A DNA stretch of 64,000 bases, from NCBI GenBank assembly GCA_041484195.1, contig JBGPHC010000020.1:11427-75426 (forward strand), in the 5' to 3' direction. Below the pieces are notes generated by a model, which had not been told where the DNA came from, did no database searches, and worked only from the letters and a program-made list of their open reading frames with translations. Position numbers and translations under genes: made by a program. This document shows, in pieces, positions 1 to 9,755 of this stretch. This DNA comes from PSRI01 sp041484195 (GTDB lineage Bacteria; Bacteroidota; Bacteroidia; Chitinophagales; Chitinophagaceae). Numbering within the stretch: the stretch's first letter is position 1; every line of letters begins with the position of its first letter.

Positions 1-1
1 C

Positions 2-319
2 GATGCTGGAGACTATAAACAAATCCCTTACCTGGATGTTTCCTGTGTATATAATGAACGCAGCCAGGAGATCATCCTTAATGTAGTTAACCGTCACCAG
101 GACCAATCCATTGAGACTTCCATTCAAAATCAATTCGGAAAACTTGCGGGAAAGGCTACCGTATATGAAGTGAACTCAGGGAATCTGAGTGATGAAAATT
201 CCGTGACCGAACAGAAAGTGAAAACCAGGGAAAAAGAAATCAGTTTGAATGGAGATAGCTTCAGTTATACATTTCCCGCTCATTCCTTTACCATGATCAA
301 AATTAAGGTCAAAGCCTAA
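2..319 (+). CDS. GH51-type alpha-L-arabinofuranosidase, C-terminal end (partial)
   Basis: Only the last 105 codons lie in the window; the reading frame is open from base 2 to a TAA at 317-319. The peptide has the look of the C-terminal beta-sandwich of GH51 alpha-L-arabinofuranosidases: a run ILNVVNRH, a mid-part KATVYEV, and a close with PAHSFTMIKIKVKA, which matches the usual final strand of that family. The catalytic barrel lies upstream, outside the window. The gene ends 11 bases before the GH127 start on the same strand, so the two are probably co-transcribed, and both would release L-arabinose. The family call rests on a short C-terminal domain also found in related arabinosidases, so the GH number is likely but not certain. 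Confidence 0.65.
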   Translation, partial: DAGDYKQIPYLDVSCVYNERSQEIILNVVNRHQDQSIETSIQNQFGKLAGKATVYEVNSGNLSDENSVTEQKVKTREKEISLNGDSFSYTFPAHSFTMIKIKVKA

Positions 320-330
320 AATAATTCATT

Positions 331-2304
331 ATGAAAAGTTTAATCCGTTATTATTTCCCGGTCATATTATGCAGTGCGGGAATATCCCTCACGCAGGCCC
401 AGGATCAGCCGGGCAAATTTGAACCCGTTAAATTTTCCCAGGTAAATATCACCGATAATTTCTGGAAACCGAAAATTGATAAGGTGGCAACCGCCACGCT
501 TGAGGCCTGCATGTATCAGACGGAAATCAAGACACCCCGCCTCCGGAATTTTGAAAAAGTCGCCAGGAAAAAAGGAGAAAAACATGAAGGCATTTTTTAT
601 GATGATTCTGATGTGTACAAGGCTCTTGAAGCCATTGCCTATTCCCTGAAAACACATCCTGATCCTGAAAAGGAAAGGAGAGCCGATGAATGGATCGACA
701 AGATCGCAGCCGCGCAACTGCCGGATGGCTACCTGAATACCTATTTCACACTAACGGATCTGAATGCCCGATGGACGGACATGAGCATGCATGAAGATTA
801 CAACGGCGGACATTTGATCGAAGCGGCCGTGGCTTATTTTGATGCAACCGGAAAAAGGAAATTGCTGGATGTTGCCATCAGGTTTGCCGATCATTTCGAT
901 TCACTATTCGGGCCCGGCAAAAGACATTGGGTAACAGGACATCAGGAATTGGAATTGGCGCTTGTCAAACTCTACAAGAACACGAGGAACGAAAAATACC
1001 TGAAACTGGCGCATTGGCTGCTGGAAGAAAGGGGACATGGTTACGCGAAAGGATACACGTGGACGGACTGGAAAGACACCGCATACGCACAGGACCTCGT
1101 TCCCGTGAGGGATCAAAAGGAAATCACCGGTCATGCGGTGAGAGCCATGTACCTATATACCGGCGCGGCCGATGTGGCGGCATTGACAGGCGATGAAGGT
1201 TATATGAATGCCATGAAGACCGTATGGCAGGATGTGGTATTCCGTAATATGTATATAACGGGAGGAATCGGGTCTTCTGGCGGGAATGAAGGATTCAGCG
1301 TGGACTATGATCTGCCGAATGAACAGGCTTATTGCGAGACCTGCGCCTCTGTGGGAATGGTATTCTGGAATCAAAGAATGAATGCGCTGACCGGAGAGAG
1401 TCAGTATGCTGATGTTTTAGAGAGAAGTCTTTATAACGGCGCATTGGATGGGATTTCCCTGAGTGGCGATCATTTTTTTTATGGTAACCCTCTTGCATCC
1501 ACAGGCAGGAATGCGAGGAGGGAATGGTTTGGAACTGCCTGCTGCCCGGCCAATATTGCACGTCTTGTAGCTTCTTTAGGAAATTATATCTATGCGAAAT
1601 CAGACAATGGTATCTGGGTGAACTTATTCGTAGGCAGCAATACCACCATTCCATTGGCCAAGGGTGATGTTCCCCTGCAAATGGAAACCAATTACCCCTG
1701 GGACGGCAGGGTTAAACTTGTTACCAGCCCTGCCAGGAAGACAAATTTTGCTCTACATCTCCGGATACCCGGATGGGCTCGCAATATTGCTGCCCCTGGG
1801 GATTTGTACCGCTTTACGGATATTGACAGTTCCGTATTTTCTCTGCAGTTGAATGGGAAACCGGTTGCATTCACTATGGAGAATGGATATGCAGTGGTTG
1901 AACGGGAGTGGAAAAAAGGGGATGAGGTAGTTTTGACCTTACCCATGAACGTGAGAAGGATCGAGGCGAAGCAGGATGTAAAATACGACCAGGATAAGGT
2001 GGCTCTTCAACGTGGACCATTGGTCTATTGCATTGAAGGAACCGACAATGACCAAAAAGCGTGGAATATCATTTTACCATCCGAGTCTCAATTCATGACT
2101 CATCCATTTCAGGTATTGACAGAATCCGTGATCAATATTCAGGCAGAGGTTCCTGCGGTGCAAATCAGTTCCGATGGGTTAAGCGTGACCACCGATAAGA
2201 AAATCATCACAGCTATTCCATATTATACATGGTGCAATCGCGGCAGTACACCAATGCAGGTTTGGTTGCCCACCAAAATAAAGGATGTGAAGCTGGACTA
2301 TTGA
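331..2304 (+). CDS. GH127 (DUF1680) beta-L-arabinofuranosidase, secreted
   Basis: A 657-aa exported retaining beta-L-arabinofuranosidase. The family removes beta-linked L-arabinofuranose, for example from hydroxyproline-linked arabinooligosaccharides or rhamnogalacturonan II side chains. A signal peptide ends near residue 23 (ISLTQAQD). The (alpha/alpha)6 barrel follows, then beta-sandwich domains from about residue 430. The family's unusual cysteine-based active site is visible: E336-T-C338 in YCETCASVG and the pair C404-C405 in TACCPAN. In the founding enzyme HypBA1 the first cysteine of the pair is the nucleophile, and the Glu/Cys set binds zinc. All expected ligands are present, so the enzyme should be active. 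The ATG at 331 gives a good signal peptide. A second member of the family sits at 6181-8196. Linkage specificity cannot be read from sequence alone, and GH146 is a close relative. Confidence 0.9.
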   Translation: MKSLIRYYFPVILCSAGISLTQAQDQPGKFEPVKFSQVNITDNFWKPKIDKVATATLEACMYQTEIKTPRLRNFEKVARKKGEKHEGIFYDDSDVYKALEAIAYSLKTHPDPEKERRADEWIDKIAAAQLPDGYLNTYFTLTDLNARWTDMSMHEDYNGGHLIEAAVAYFDATGKRKLLDVAIRFADHFDSLFGPGKRHWVTGHQELELALVKLYKNTRNEKYLKLAHWLLEERGHGYAKGYTWTDWKDTAYAQDLVPVRDQKEITGHAVRAMYLYTGAADVAALTGDEGYMNAMKTVWQDVVFRNMYITGGIGSSGGNEGFSVDYDLPNEQAYCETCASVGMVFWNQRMNALTGESQYADVLERSLYNGALDGISLSGDHFFYGNPLASTGRNARREWFGTACCPANIARLVASLGNYIYAKSDNGIWVNLFVGSNTTIPLAKGDVPLQMETNYPWDGRVKLVTSPARKTNFALHLRIPGWARNIAAPGDLYRFTDIDSSVFSLQLNGKPVAFTMENGYAVVEREWKKGDEVVLTLPMNVRRIEAKQDVKYDQDKVALQRGPLVYCIEGTDNDQKAWNIILPSESQFMTHPFQVLTESVINIQAEVPAVQISSDGLSVTTDKKIITAIPYYTWCNRGSTPMQVWLPTKIKDVKLDY

Positions 2305-2346
2305 ATCAGTTGACCTTATAACTATGAAATCATTTAATTCTGCTAA

Positions 2347-4830
2347 ATGGCAAAGAAGAGAAATTTCGCCTTTATTTTATTTTCCTCACTCTTTTTCCTG
2401 CATGCGGGGAAAGCAGACTCACAAGTGAGCAAAGCTCCTGCCTATCCATTGATTACGCATGACCCTTATTTCAGCATCTGGTCATTTACGGATCAACTCA
2501 ATGAAAGCCCTACCAGGCATTGGACAGGTAAGCCTCAATCATTGATAGGGTTGATCCGTGTAGATGGAAAACTTTATAATTTCCTGGGAATGCCTGAGAA
2601 TTCATTGGAAACCATCCTGCCGACTGCCGAAAATGGAACCTACGATTGCAGATACACGGAAGCGCGACCTACTTCTGATTGGATGAGATCAGATTATGAT
2701 GACAGAAACTGGAACAAAGGCAGGGCGCCATTCGGAACTAAAGATGTCAGCGGAGCCACTGCGTGGATTTCGAAAGACATTTGGGTCAGGAGGGAATTCG
2801 AACTGAAGGATATTCGTATTGACAAACTGATACTGCAACTCCGGCACGATGATGATGTAGAAGTATTTTTGAATGGAGAGCAGATATATGCCTGCGCTCC
2901 CTGCTGGGTGGGCGATTATGAGAATCTCCCTTTGAATGAGCACATCAAATCCAAATTGCATTTGGGCAGGAACCTGCTGGCGCTGCATTGCGTAAATACA
3001 GCAGGAAACGCGTATCTGGATGCAGGCCTGGCCAACGAAAGACCGGCCCGCGAATTGAATAAGGCTATACAGACCCATTTGGAAATGACAGCTACGCAAA
3101 CCCGTTATGAATTCGAATGTGGGCCTGTCAATCTGACCCTCCAATTCATGTCGCCGCTCTTAATCAGGGATCTGGAACTCACTTCAAGACCCGTTTCATA
3201 CCTAAGCTTTAATTTAAGGTGTAAAGATGGAAAATCACACCAGGTACAGGTTCTACTGGGTGTATCTACAAACCTGGCGGTGAACAAACCATTTGAGGAG
3301 ATTCAGGCAAACAAATATGTGAAGAACGGGTTGTATATATCCAAAGCCGGCACAGTAAAGCAACCCATTCTTCAACAAAAAGGGGATGATCTCCGAATCA
3401 ACTGGGGATATGTTTACGCGGCGGTGAAGCAATCCCCGGAAGTATCGCAAGAAATTTCAACCGGGCCAGAGACGATTTCACAATTCTTGTTGCGGGGCTC
3501 ATTCAGAAACTCTGCCAAACTCCAATCTGTATCAGGCCATGAATATTTTTTGAATACGGTTTGGAATTTGACTCCTGGCTCCAGCGGGAACACAGACCGC
3601 TTTCTGATGCTGGCTTATGATGATATCGATTGTCTCCAATATTTCCATCGAAACCTGAAGGCCTGGTGGAAACTGGGTGGCCTGAATATCGAAGGCCTGT
3701 TGCAAAAAAGCGCGGCCGAATACCGGTCCATCCAAACAAAATCTTATGCATTCGATAAAGAAGTCTATGCTGATGCCAAGGCTGCGGGAGGAGAAACCTA
3801 TGCCAAACTTTGTGTGATGGCCTATCGCCAATCCATCGCAGCTCATAAGCTTAGCAAGAGTCCGGATGGTGAAATTCTCTTCCTTTCCAAAGAGAATTTC
3901 AGCAATGGGTCCATCAATACGGTGGACGTCACCTATCCTTCTGCCCCACTCTACCTTATCTATAATCCCGGGTTATTGAAAGGCATGCTGAATGGGATCT
4001 ACTATTTCAGTGAGAGTGGCAAATGGACCAAATCATTTCCCGCCCATGACCTGGGCACCTACCCCATCGCTAACGGTCAAACCTACCCTGAGGATATGCC
4101 TGTTTAAGAAGCGGGTAATATGATCATATTGACCGCCGCCATTTGCAAGGCAGAAAACAAGGCAGACTACGCGAAGAAACACTGGACCACGCTGAGTCGC
4201 TGGGTATCTTTCCTGGTTAAAGATGGTTTGGACCCGGCTAATCAACTGTGTACAGATGATTTTGCAGGGCATCTCGCCAGGAATGCGAATCTTTCCTTGA
4301 AAGCGATTGTAGGGATTGCCTCTTATGGCAGGATGGCGGCTATGCTGGGAGATCAAACTACATCTGAGCGATACGATGCTATCGCAAAAGACTATGCGAA
4401 GAAATGGATGGATTTGGCCGCCGATGGGGACCATTTTTCACTCACCTTCGATAAAAAAGGCAGCTGGAGCCAGAAATACAACTTGGTCTGGGATAAACTA
4501 TTAGATCTGCAGCTTTTCCCACAGGAGGTGTACAGCAGGGAAGTGAAATATTATCTCAGTAAACAAAACAGTTTTGGCTTACCCTTGGATAGCAGGAAAA
4601 CCTATACGAAATCTGATTGGATATTGTGGACGGCCACGCTGGCTCAGGCAGAAAACGATTTTAAGGCCCTGATTGATCCAGTTTATAAATATGCCACGGA
4701 AACGCCTGACCGTGTTCCGCTGAGTGACTGGCATGAAACCCTGAATGGAAGGCAGGTTGGGTTCCAGGCAAGAAGCGTGGTAGGCGGCTATTTCATTAAA
4801 TTGCTCGAGAATCATTGGCGAAAGCACTAA
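2347..4830 (+). pseudogene. DUF4964/DUF5127/DUF4965/DUF1793 glutaminase-like protein, interrupted by one in-frame TAA
   Basis: One 827-residue reading frame is broken only by TAA at 4105-4107, leaving 586 aa (2347-4107) and 236 aa from an internal ATG (4120-4830). Order: signal peptide (1-26), DUF4964 start (AYPLITHDPYFSIW), an inserted jelly-roll-like module (about 105-225), DUF5127, DUF4965 from about 475 with FSNGSINTVDVTYPSAP, then the helical C-terminal part. The break falls inside a motif that in the family reads roughly MPVEESGNM; here it is MPV-stop-EAGNM. So a GAA glutamate codon has probably become TAA by one base change, with no frame change. Fungal relatives are glutaminase A; the substrate in Bacteroidota is uncertain and a sugar substrate is possible. 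The gene lies 42 bases after GH127 in the same direction. The 586-aa product would lack the C-terminal barrel half and is probably inactive, unless the stop is read through, the two parts complement each other, or the base is a sequencing error. Confidence 0.8.
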
Positions 4831-4839
4831 TTATTTTAC

Positions 4840-5925
4840 ATGACTACCGTAAAACGCTCCAGGAATTCATCAATAAACAAGACGATTTTGGTGTTGGCTG
4901 TTTTGGCCCTCGGTCTTTCTATCAAAGCCCAGACCTCCGGAATATGGCCAGCAGCCAAATCAATGGCCTGGTATCAAAAACAAGGCTGGCTCGTGGGAAG
5001 CAATTTTTTGCCCAGCACAGCCATTAATCAGTTAGAAATGTGGCAGGCGGAAAGTTTTGATGAGAAAACCATTGACAAAGAATTGGGTTGGGCGCAGGGC
5101 ATAGGCATGAACGTTATGAGGGTATATCTGCATGATCTGGCCTGGAAAACAGACCCTGCCGGATTCAAACAAAGAATGAATAGCTTCCTGGGCATCGCGG
5201 CCAGTCATAATATCCGAATCCTTTTCACGCTGTTTGATGATTGCTGGAACCCTGATCCGCAAATAGGGAGACAACCTGATCCCAAACCGGGCGTTCACAA
5301 CAGTGGGTGGGTAAGAAGTCCCTCGAGGGCCGTTCATGATGATTCCACTCAATGGGGAGCACTCGAACAATATGTAAAGGATGTTTTGTACAGTTTTCGC
5401 AACGATGATCGTATTCTCATGTGGGACCTCTATAATGAGCCGGGCAACAGCGGCTATGGTCTCAGGTCCCTGCCTCTATTACAAAGAGTCTTCAAATGGG
5501 CATGGGAAATCAGGCCTTCTCAACCTCTTAGTTCCGCCACCTGGTACGACAATAAAATCCTGAACGAATTCCAGCTCGCCAATTCAGACGTAATCACTTT
5601 TCACAATTATAGTGATGCTACTAATCTCGAGCGCGAAATCAGAGAAAAAATGAAACTGGGCAGACCGATGATTTGTTCTGAATATATGGCCAGGACAAGG
5701 AATAGCAGGTTCGAAACGCATTTACCGATATTTAAGAAATATAATGTGGGCGCCATTAACTGGGGCTTAGTTTCTGGCAAGAGCAATACGATCTATGAAT
5801 GGGGAAAGCCAATACCCGACGGATCCGAACCTAAAATCTGGTTCCACGATATTTTCCGAAAAGACGGAACCTCTTATGATCCTAAGGAGACTGAGTTGAT
5901 TCGGCAATTGACAGGCCATAAATAA
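4840..5925 (+). CDS. GH5-like (cellulase-fold, clan GH-A) glycoside hydrolase, secreted
   Basis: A 361-aa secreted TIM-barrel glycosidase. The signal peptide runs over residues 14-30 (LVLAVLALGLSIKAQ). The barrel starts with WLVGSNFLPST and LGWAQGIGMNVMRVYLHD. Two clan GH-A signatures place the catalytic acids: WDLYNEPGN with acid/base E200, and ICSEYMAR with nucleophile E281. Related Bacteroides proteins are often called 1,4-beta-xylanase or cellulase-family hydrolase. The length is that of a bare barrel with no carbohydrate-binding module. It starts 9 bases after the end of the glutaminase-like gene, so it is in the same operon. It probably acts on a plant cell wall glycan together with the arabinosidases. 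The exact GH family and substrate cannot be fixed by eye. Confidence 0.75.
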   Translation: MTTVKRSRNSSINKTILVLAVLALGLSIKAQTSGIWPAAKSMAWYQKQGWLVGSNFLPSTAINQLEMWQAESFDEKTIDKELGWAQGIGMNVMRVYLHDLAWKTDPAGFKQRMNSFLGIAASHNIRILFTLFDDCWNPDPQIGRQPDPKPGVHNSGWVRSPSRAVHDDSTQWGALEQYVKDVLYSFRNDDRILMWDLYNEPGNSGYGLRSLPLLQRVFKWAWEIRPSQPLSSATWYDNKILNEFQLANSDVITFHNYSDATNLEREIREKMKLGRPMICSEYMARTRNSRFETHLPIFKKYNVGAINWGLVSGKSNTIYEWGKPIPDGSEPKIWFHDIFRKDGTSYDPKETELIRQLTGHK

Positions 5926-6180
5926 TGAAAATGCTTCCTGTGTAGGACGATTTGTTCCGGGATCCATTGAATGGATATTCAGCCTAATGGAGAAAAATTT
6001 ATTCCAGACGTTGAAAGGATCGCAATCGGGTGTATTTTCGGATATCATTTATAGCTTTCCTGTTGATCTGCACAAGACTCATATAACCAAGACCGAAAAG
6101 GGTCGATCCAGCCCGACAAAGAATCCGAATTGGTTTTTCGAAGCAGTATGATTCGGCCATATTCTTAAAAATTGAATGCC

Positions 6181-8196
6181 ATGAAAAAATTACTGACTTG
6201 CATAGCCTGCATTTTTTCCCTCCTGGTAAGAGGGCAGCACAAAGACTATCCCATCCACGCAGTACCATTTACTCAGGTGAAACTCACGGATCATTTCTGG
6301 TCGCCCCGCATCGAGACAAACCGAACCGTAACAATTCCCGCTTCATTTGAGCGCTGCAGGAATACCGGCCGGATCAAAAATTTTGAAATGGCGGCCGCAC
6401 GTAGTGGAAAGTTTTGTACTACCTATCCATTCGATGACACCGATATCTATAAGACGATTGAAGGCGCTTCGTTTTCGCTTGCAGTGCATCCGGATAAGGA
6501 CCTCGAAGCATACCTGGATTCGCTCATAGCATTAATACGCAGAGCGCAGGAACCAGACGGCTACCTATACACGGCGCGTACCATTGATCCACTGAATCCG
6601 CATCCCTGGTCGGGTAAAGAGCGTTGGGTTAGTGAACACGATAACAGTCACGAACTTTACAATTCGGGGCATATGTTCGAAGCAGCTTATGCACATTTCA
6701 TGGCAACTGGCAAGAGAAACTTCCTGGACATCGCTTTGAAAAATGCCGATCTTCTGGTGAGTGTTTTTGGGCCCGACAAGATGCATGTGGCACCCGGGCA
6801 TGAAATCGTGGAAATGGGTTTGGTGAAATTGTATCGCCTTACAGGTAAGCAATCCTACCTGGACCTCGCGAAATTTTTTATTGATGAGAGAGGAAAAAGA
6901 AAATACAATCCTAAAGGCAAGACACCCTGGGAGACCGGAACCTATTGGCAGGACGACAAACCCGTGGTTCAGTCTGACGAAGCAGTAGGCCACGCCGTTA
7001 GGGCAATGTATCTCTATTCAGCTGTTGCCGATATAGCGGCCCTGACCGGCGATACGGCTTATCTGCACGCCATCGACAGGATATGGGATAATGTGGTGGG
7101 CAAAAAGATATATGTACAGGGCGGTTTGGGAGCCATCGGTGATGGAGAACGTTTTGGCGATAATTACCAGTTGCCCAACCTGACGGCCTATAATGAAACC
7201 TGCGCCGCTATCGGAAATGTGTATTGGAATTATAGGATGTTCCTGCTTCATGGCGAATCAAAATATATGGACATACTTGAAAAGTCGTTGTATAACGGCT
7301 TGATCTCAGGAGTGGGCCTGGACGGCAAATCCTTCTTCTACACCAACGGCATGCAGATGAAGAACAGTTTTTCGCATCCTGACATTGAGCGTGAACGTTC
7401 CGGCTGGTTTGTATGTTCCTGCTGCCCCACCAATATTTGCCGGCTCGTTCCTTCAATTCCCGGTTACATGTACGGACAAAAGGACAATGATATTTATGTG
7501 AACCTATTCATTAGCAGCAGCACTTCTTTCACCCTCAATCAGAATAAACAGATTCAACTTGTTCAGGAAAATAATTATCCCTGGGATGGTGATCTGAAAA
7601 TAATAGTGAATCCCAAATCTGCAACAAACTTCAGGCTCCTGGTTCGTATCCCCGGCTGGGCGCAGAATGAAGCCATTCCATCGGATCTTTATCATTTTGA
7701 AGAGCCCCGGAATACCAGTGTGCAGATAAAGGTAAATGGCGAGGCCCTGGCTTTTACCATGCAAAACGGCTATGCCATCCTCAGCAGAACCTGGAAAAAG
7801 AATGACCAGGTGGAAATCAGGTTGCCGATGGATGTTAGAAAAATAGCCGCTAATCCAAACGTGAAAGATGATATCGGAAAGATAGCCCTGCAAAGAGGCC
7901 CTTTGATCTATTGCGCTGAATGGCCAGACAATAACGGTAAGACAAGTAATATCATTTTACCTGATGATGCACAATTTAATTCTGCCTATGAACCTGATGA
8001 ATTAAAGGGAATAGTGATTTTGAAATCGGAGGCATATGCAGTAGATATCAGCAATGACGAAAGAACAGTGAATACACGGAAACAGCCTTTTGTAGCCATA
8101 CCCTATTATGCGTGGGCGCACAGGGGAAAAGGAGAAATGAATGTTTGGTTCCCAACAAGGGTGAAGGATATAGACCTGATTACGAGTCTGCCCTGA
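6181..8196 (+). CDS. Second GH127 (DUF1680) beta-L-arabinofuranosidase, secreted
   Basis: A 671-aa paralogue of the GH127 enzyme at 331-2304 with the same architecture: signal peptide (MKKLLTCIACIFSLLVRGQ), helical barrel, then beta-sandwiches. The catalytic and zinc set is complete: E339 and C341 in YNETCAAIG, and the pair C414-C415 in CSCCPTNIC, with the first cysteine the expected nucleophile. Shared blocks such as GHAVRAMYLYS and KIALQRGPLIYC show that the two copies are related, but they differ along their whole length, so this is an old duplication and the two enzymes may cut different linkages. A TTG lies in frame at 6172; the ATG at 6181 is preferred because it starts directly before the basic n-region of the signal peptide. 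The 255 bases upstream hold no convincing gene. Confidence 0.9.
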   Translation: MKKLLTCIACIFSLLVRGQHKDYPIHAVPFTQVKLTDHFWSPRIETNRTVTIPASFERCRNTGRIKNFEMAAARSGKFCTTYPFDDTDIYKTIEGASFSLAVHPDKDLEAYLDSLIALIRRAQEPDGYLYTARTIDPLNPHPWSGKERWVSEHDNSHELYNSGHMFEAAYAHFMATGKRNFLDIALKNADLLVSVFGPDKMHVAPGHEIVEMGLVKLYRLTGKQSYLDLAKFFIDERGKRKYNPKGKTPWETGTYWQDDKPVVQSDEAVGHAVRAMYLYSAVADIAALTGDTAYLHAIDRIWDNVVGKKIYVQGGLGAIGDGERFGDNYQLPNLTAYNETCAAIGNVYWNYRMFLLHGESKYMDILEKSLYNGLISGVGLDGKSFFYTNGMQMKNSFSHPDIERERSGWFVCSCCPTNICRLVPSIPGYMYGQKDNDIYVNLFISSSTSFTLNQNKQIQLVQENNYPWDGDLKIIVNPKSATNFRLLVRIPGWAQNEAIPSDLYHFEEPRNTSVQIKVNGEALAFTMQNGYAILSRTWKKNDQVEIRLPMDVRKIAANPNVKDDIGKIALQRGPLIYCAEWPDNNGKTSNIILPDDAQFNSAYEPDELKGIVILKSEAYAVDISNDERTVNTRKQPFVAIPYYAWAHRGKGEMNVWFPTRVKDIDLITSLP

Positions 8197-8260
8197 TACT
8201 AATCACCAGAATCATTCCACATTATAACATCAAAACATAAATAGCTTCAGCGACAGCATT

Positions 8261-9523
8261 ATGAGCAGGCAGGTAACTATTATTGGAGGGGGCGTGATCG
8301 GTTTGTGCAGCGCATATTATTTGAACAGGCAGGGGCATTCAGTTACGGTAATTGAAAAGGGCGATATTACCGATGGCACTTCTTTCGGAAATGCGGGATA
8401 TATATCCCCCAGCCATTTTATACCCCTTGCGTCGCCGGGAACTGTATCCAAGGGCCTGAAATGGATGCTGAGTTCATCCAGCCCATTCTATATCAAACCA
8501 AGATGGGATTGGGATTTGGTGAAATGGTTGATCTGCTTCCGGAAGAATGCCAATGAAAGAACGGTGAAGCACAATGCACCTCACCTGAATAATATCCTCC
8601 GCCTCAGTCGTGAGCTGACTTCGCAATTGAAGAATGATATTGGCAACAGTTTCCATATGGAAGAAAAGGGTTGCTTAATGATGTTTCAAACGGAAGGAAC
8701 TGAGAAGCACGAAAAAGAACTGGCCAGGGAGGCCATTCAATTTGGATTAGAACCCAGGATCATTACAGGTAAGGAGGTACAGGACCTGGAACCCGAAGTG
8801 GAAGTGAATGTGAGAGGAGCTGTTTTGTATCCCACAGATTGCCACCTCCATCCGGGTGAATTCATGCAGGCACTCAAAGAATATCTGGTTCGCGCCGGAG
8901 TAAATTTTCAGCTCCACACTGCCGTTACAGGCTTTGAAAAAAATAGCACGAAGGTTTTGGCAGTTATTACAGACAAAGGAAAATTCCAAACAGATGAACT
9001 TGTGATTGCCGCTGGCTCCTGGTTGCCAGTTGTAGCCCGATGGTTAGATCTCCGAATTTTATTACAGGCGGGAAAGGGTTACAGTATAACCTACCCGAAT
9101 ATGAAAAAGAATCTTCATTATCCCGCCATTTTGGTTGACGATCGGGTGGCCATGACACCCATGGGTGATAATTTAAGAATGGGCGGCACAATGGAGATCA
9201 GTGGATTGAATTCTCCCATACTCATAAAAAGAGCCGAGGCAATATTCAGGGCTGCATCAAAATATTATCCACACCTGGACCTGAAATTTCCAGCGCCTGA
9301 AAAAATTTGGAGCGGACTCAGACCATTAACGCCAGATGGTTTGCCATATATCGGCAGGCATTCGGCATTCAGCAATCTCACTATCGCTGGCGGTCATGCC
9401 ATGCTGGGCCTGTCACTTGCGGCAGGAACCGGAAAACTTGTGGAAGAAATAGTAGGAAGAAATGGTACCAGCATTGAAATATCTGCTTTTGCCGTGGAAA
9501 GATTTGCCAGGCATCAGCATTGA
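8261..9523 (+). CDS. FAD-dependent D-amino-acid dehydrogenase-type oxidoreductase (DadA-like)
   Basis: A 420-aa flavoprotein of the DAO superfamily. The N-terminal Rossmann motif is at residues 7-20 (IIGGGVIGLCSAYY) followed by VIEKGDITDGTSFGNAGYISPSH, typical of DadA-like dehydrogenases that oxidise D-amino acids to keto acids and pass electrons to the respiratory chain. The C-terminal flavin segment reads WSGLRPLTPDGLPYIG and TIAGGHAMLGLSLAAGTG. There is no signal peptide, so it is cytoplasmic or peripheral. It closes the carbohydrate block, 64 bases after the second GH127. Members of this branch include D-hydroxyproline dehydrogenases, which would fit GH127 enzymes that strip arabinose from hydroxyproline-rich plant proteins. 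That substrate is an inference; D-alanine or another D-amino acid is equally possible. Confidence 0.8.
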   Translation: MSRQVTIIGGGVIGLCSAYYLNRQGHSVTVIEKGDITDGTSFGNAGYISPSHFIPLASPGTVSKGLKWMLSSSSPFYIKPRWDWDLVKWLICFRKNANERTVKHNAPHLNNILRLSRELTSQLKNDIGNSFHMEEKGCLMMFQTEGTEKHEKELAREAIQFGLEPRIITGKEVQDLEPEVEVNVRGAVLYPTDCHLHPGEFMQALKEYLVRAGVNFQLHTAVTGFEKNSTKVLAVITDKGKFQTDELVIAAGSWLPVVARWLDLRILLQAGKGYSITYPNMKKNLHYPAILVDDRVAMTPMGDNLRMGGTMEISGLNSPILIKRAEAIFRAASKYYPHLDLKFPAPEKIWSGLRPLTPDGLPYIGRHSAFSNLTIAGGHAMLGLSLAAGTGKLVEEIVGRNGTSIEISAFAVERFARHQH

Positions 9524-9755
9524 ATATTCCCGACCCGGAACAGACAATTAAGGGCTGCTCATTTTTGTTACCGAATTTGGCTCATGACGCAACTGGTCTT
9601 CATGCATACTCCTTAAATTATTGATTATTAGTATGATACAGCTTATATGATGCCGTATGAGAATGAGCACAAATTCATTCATCGGGTGGATTCTACCGAA
9701 AATCGACAGAAATACTTTGTTTGGCGAATAAAGTTCTTCCTGCTCTATTTCTATT

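Noticed and set aside
5987..6151. 54-codon frame between the GH5-like and second GH127 genes
   Set aside because: Has an ATG but no recognisable family, and overlaps another short frame on the opposite strand; not enough support.
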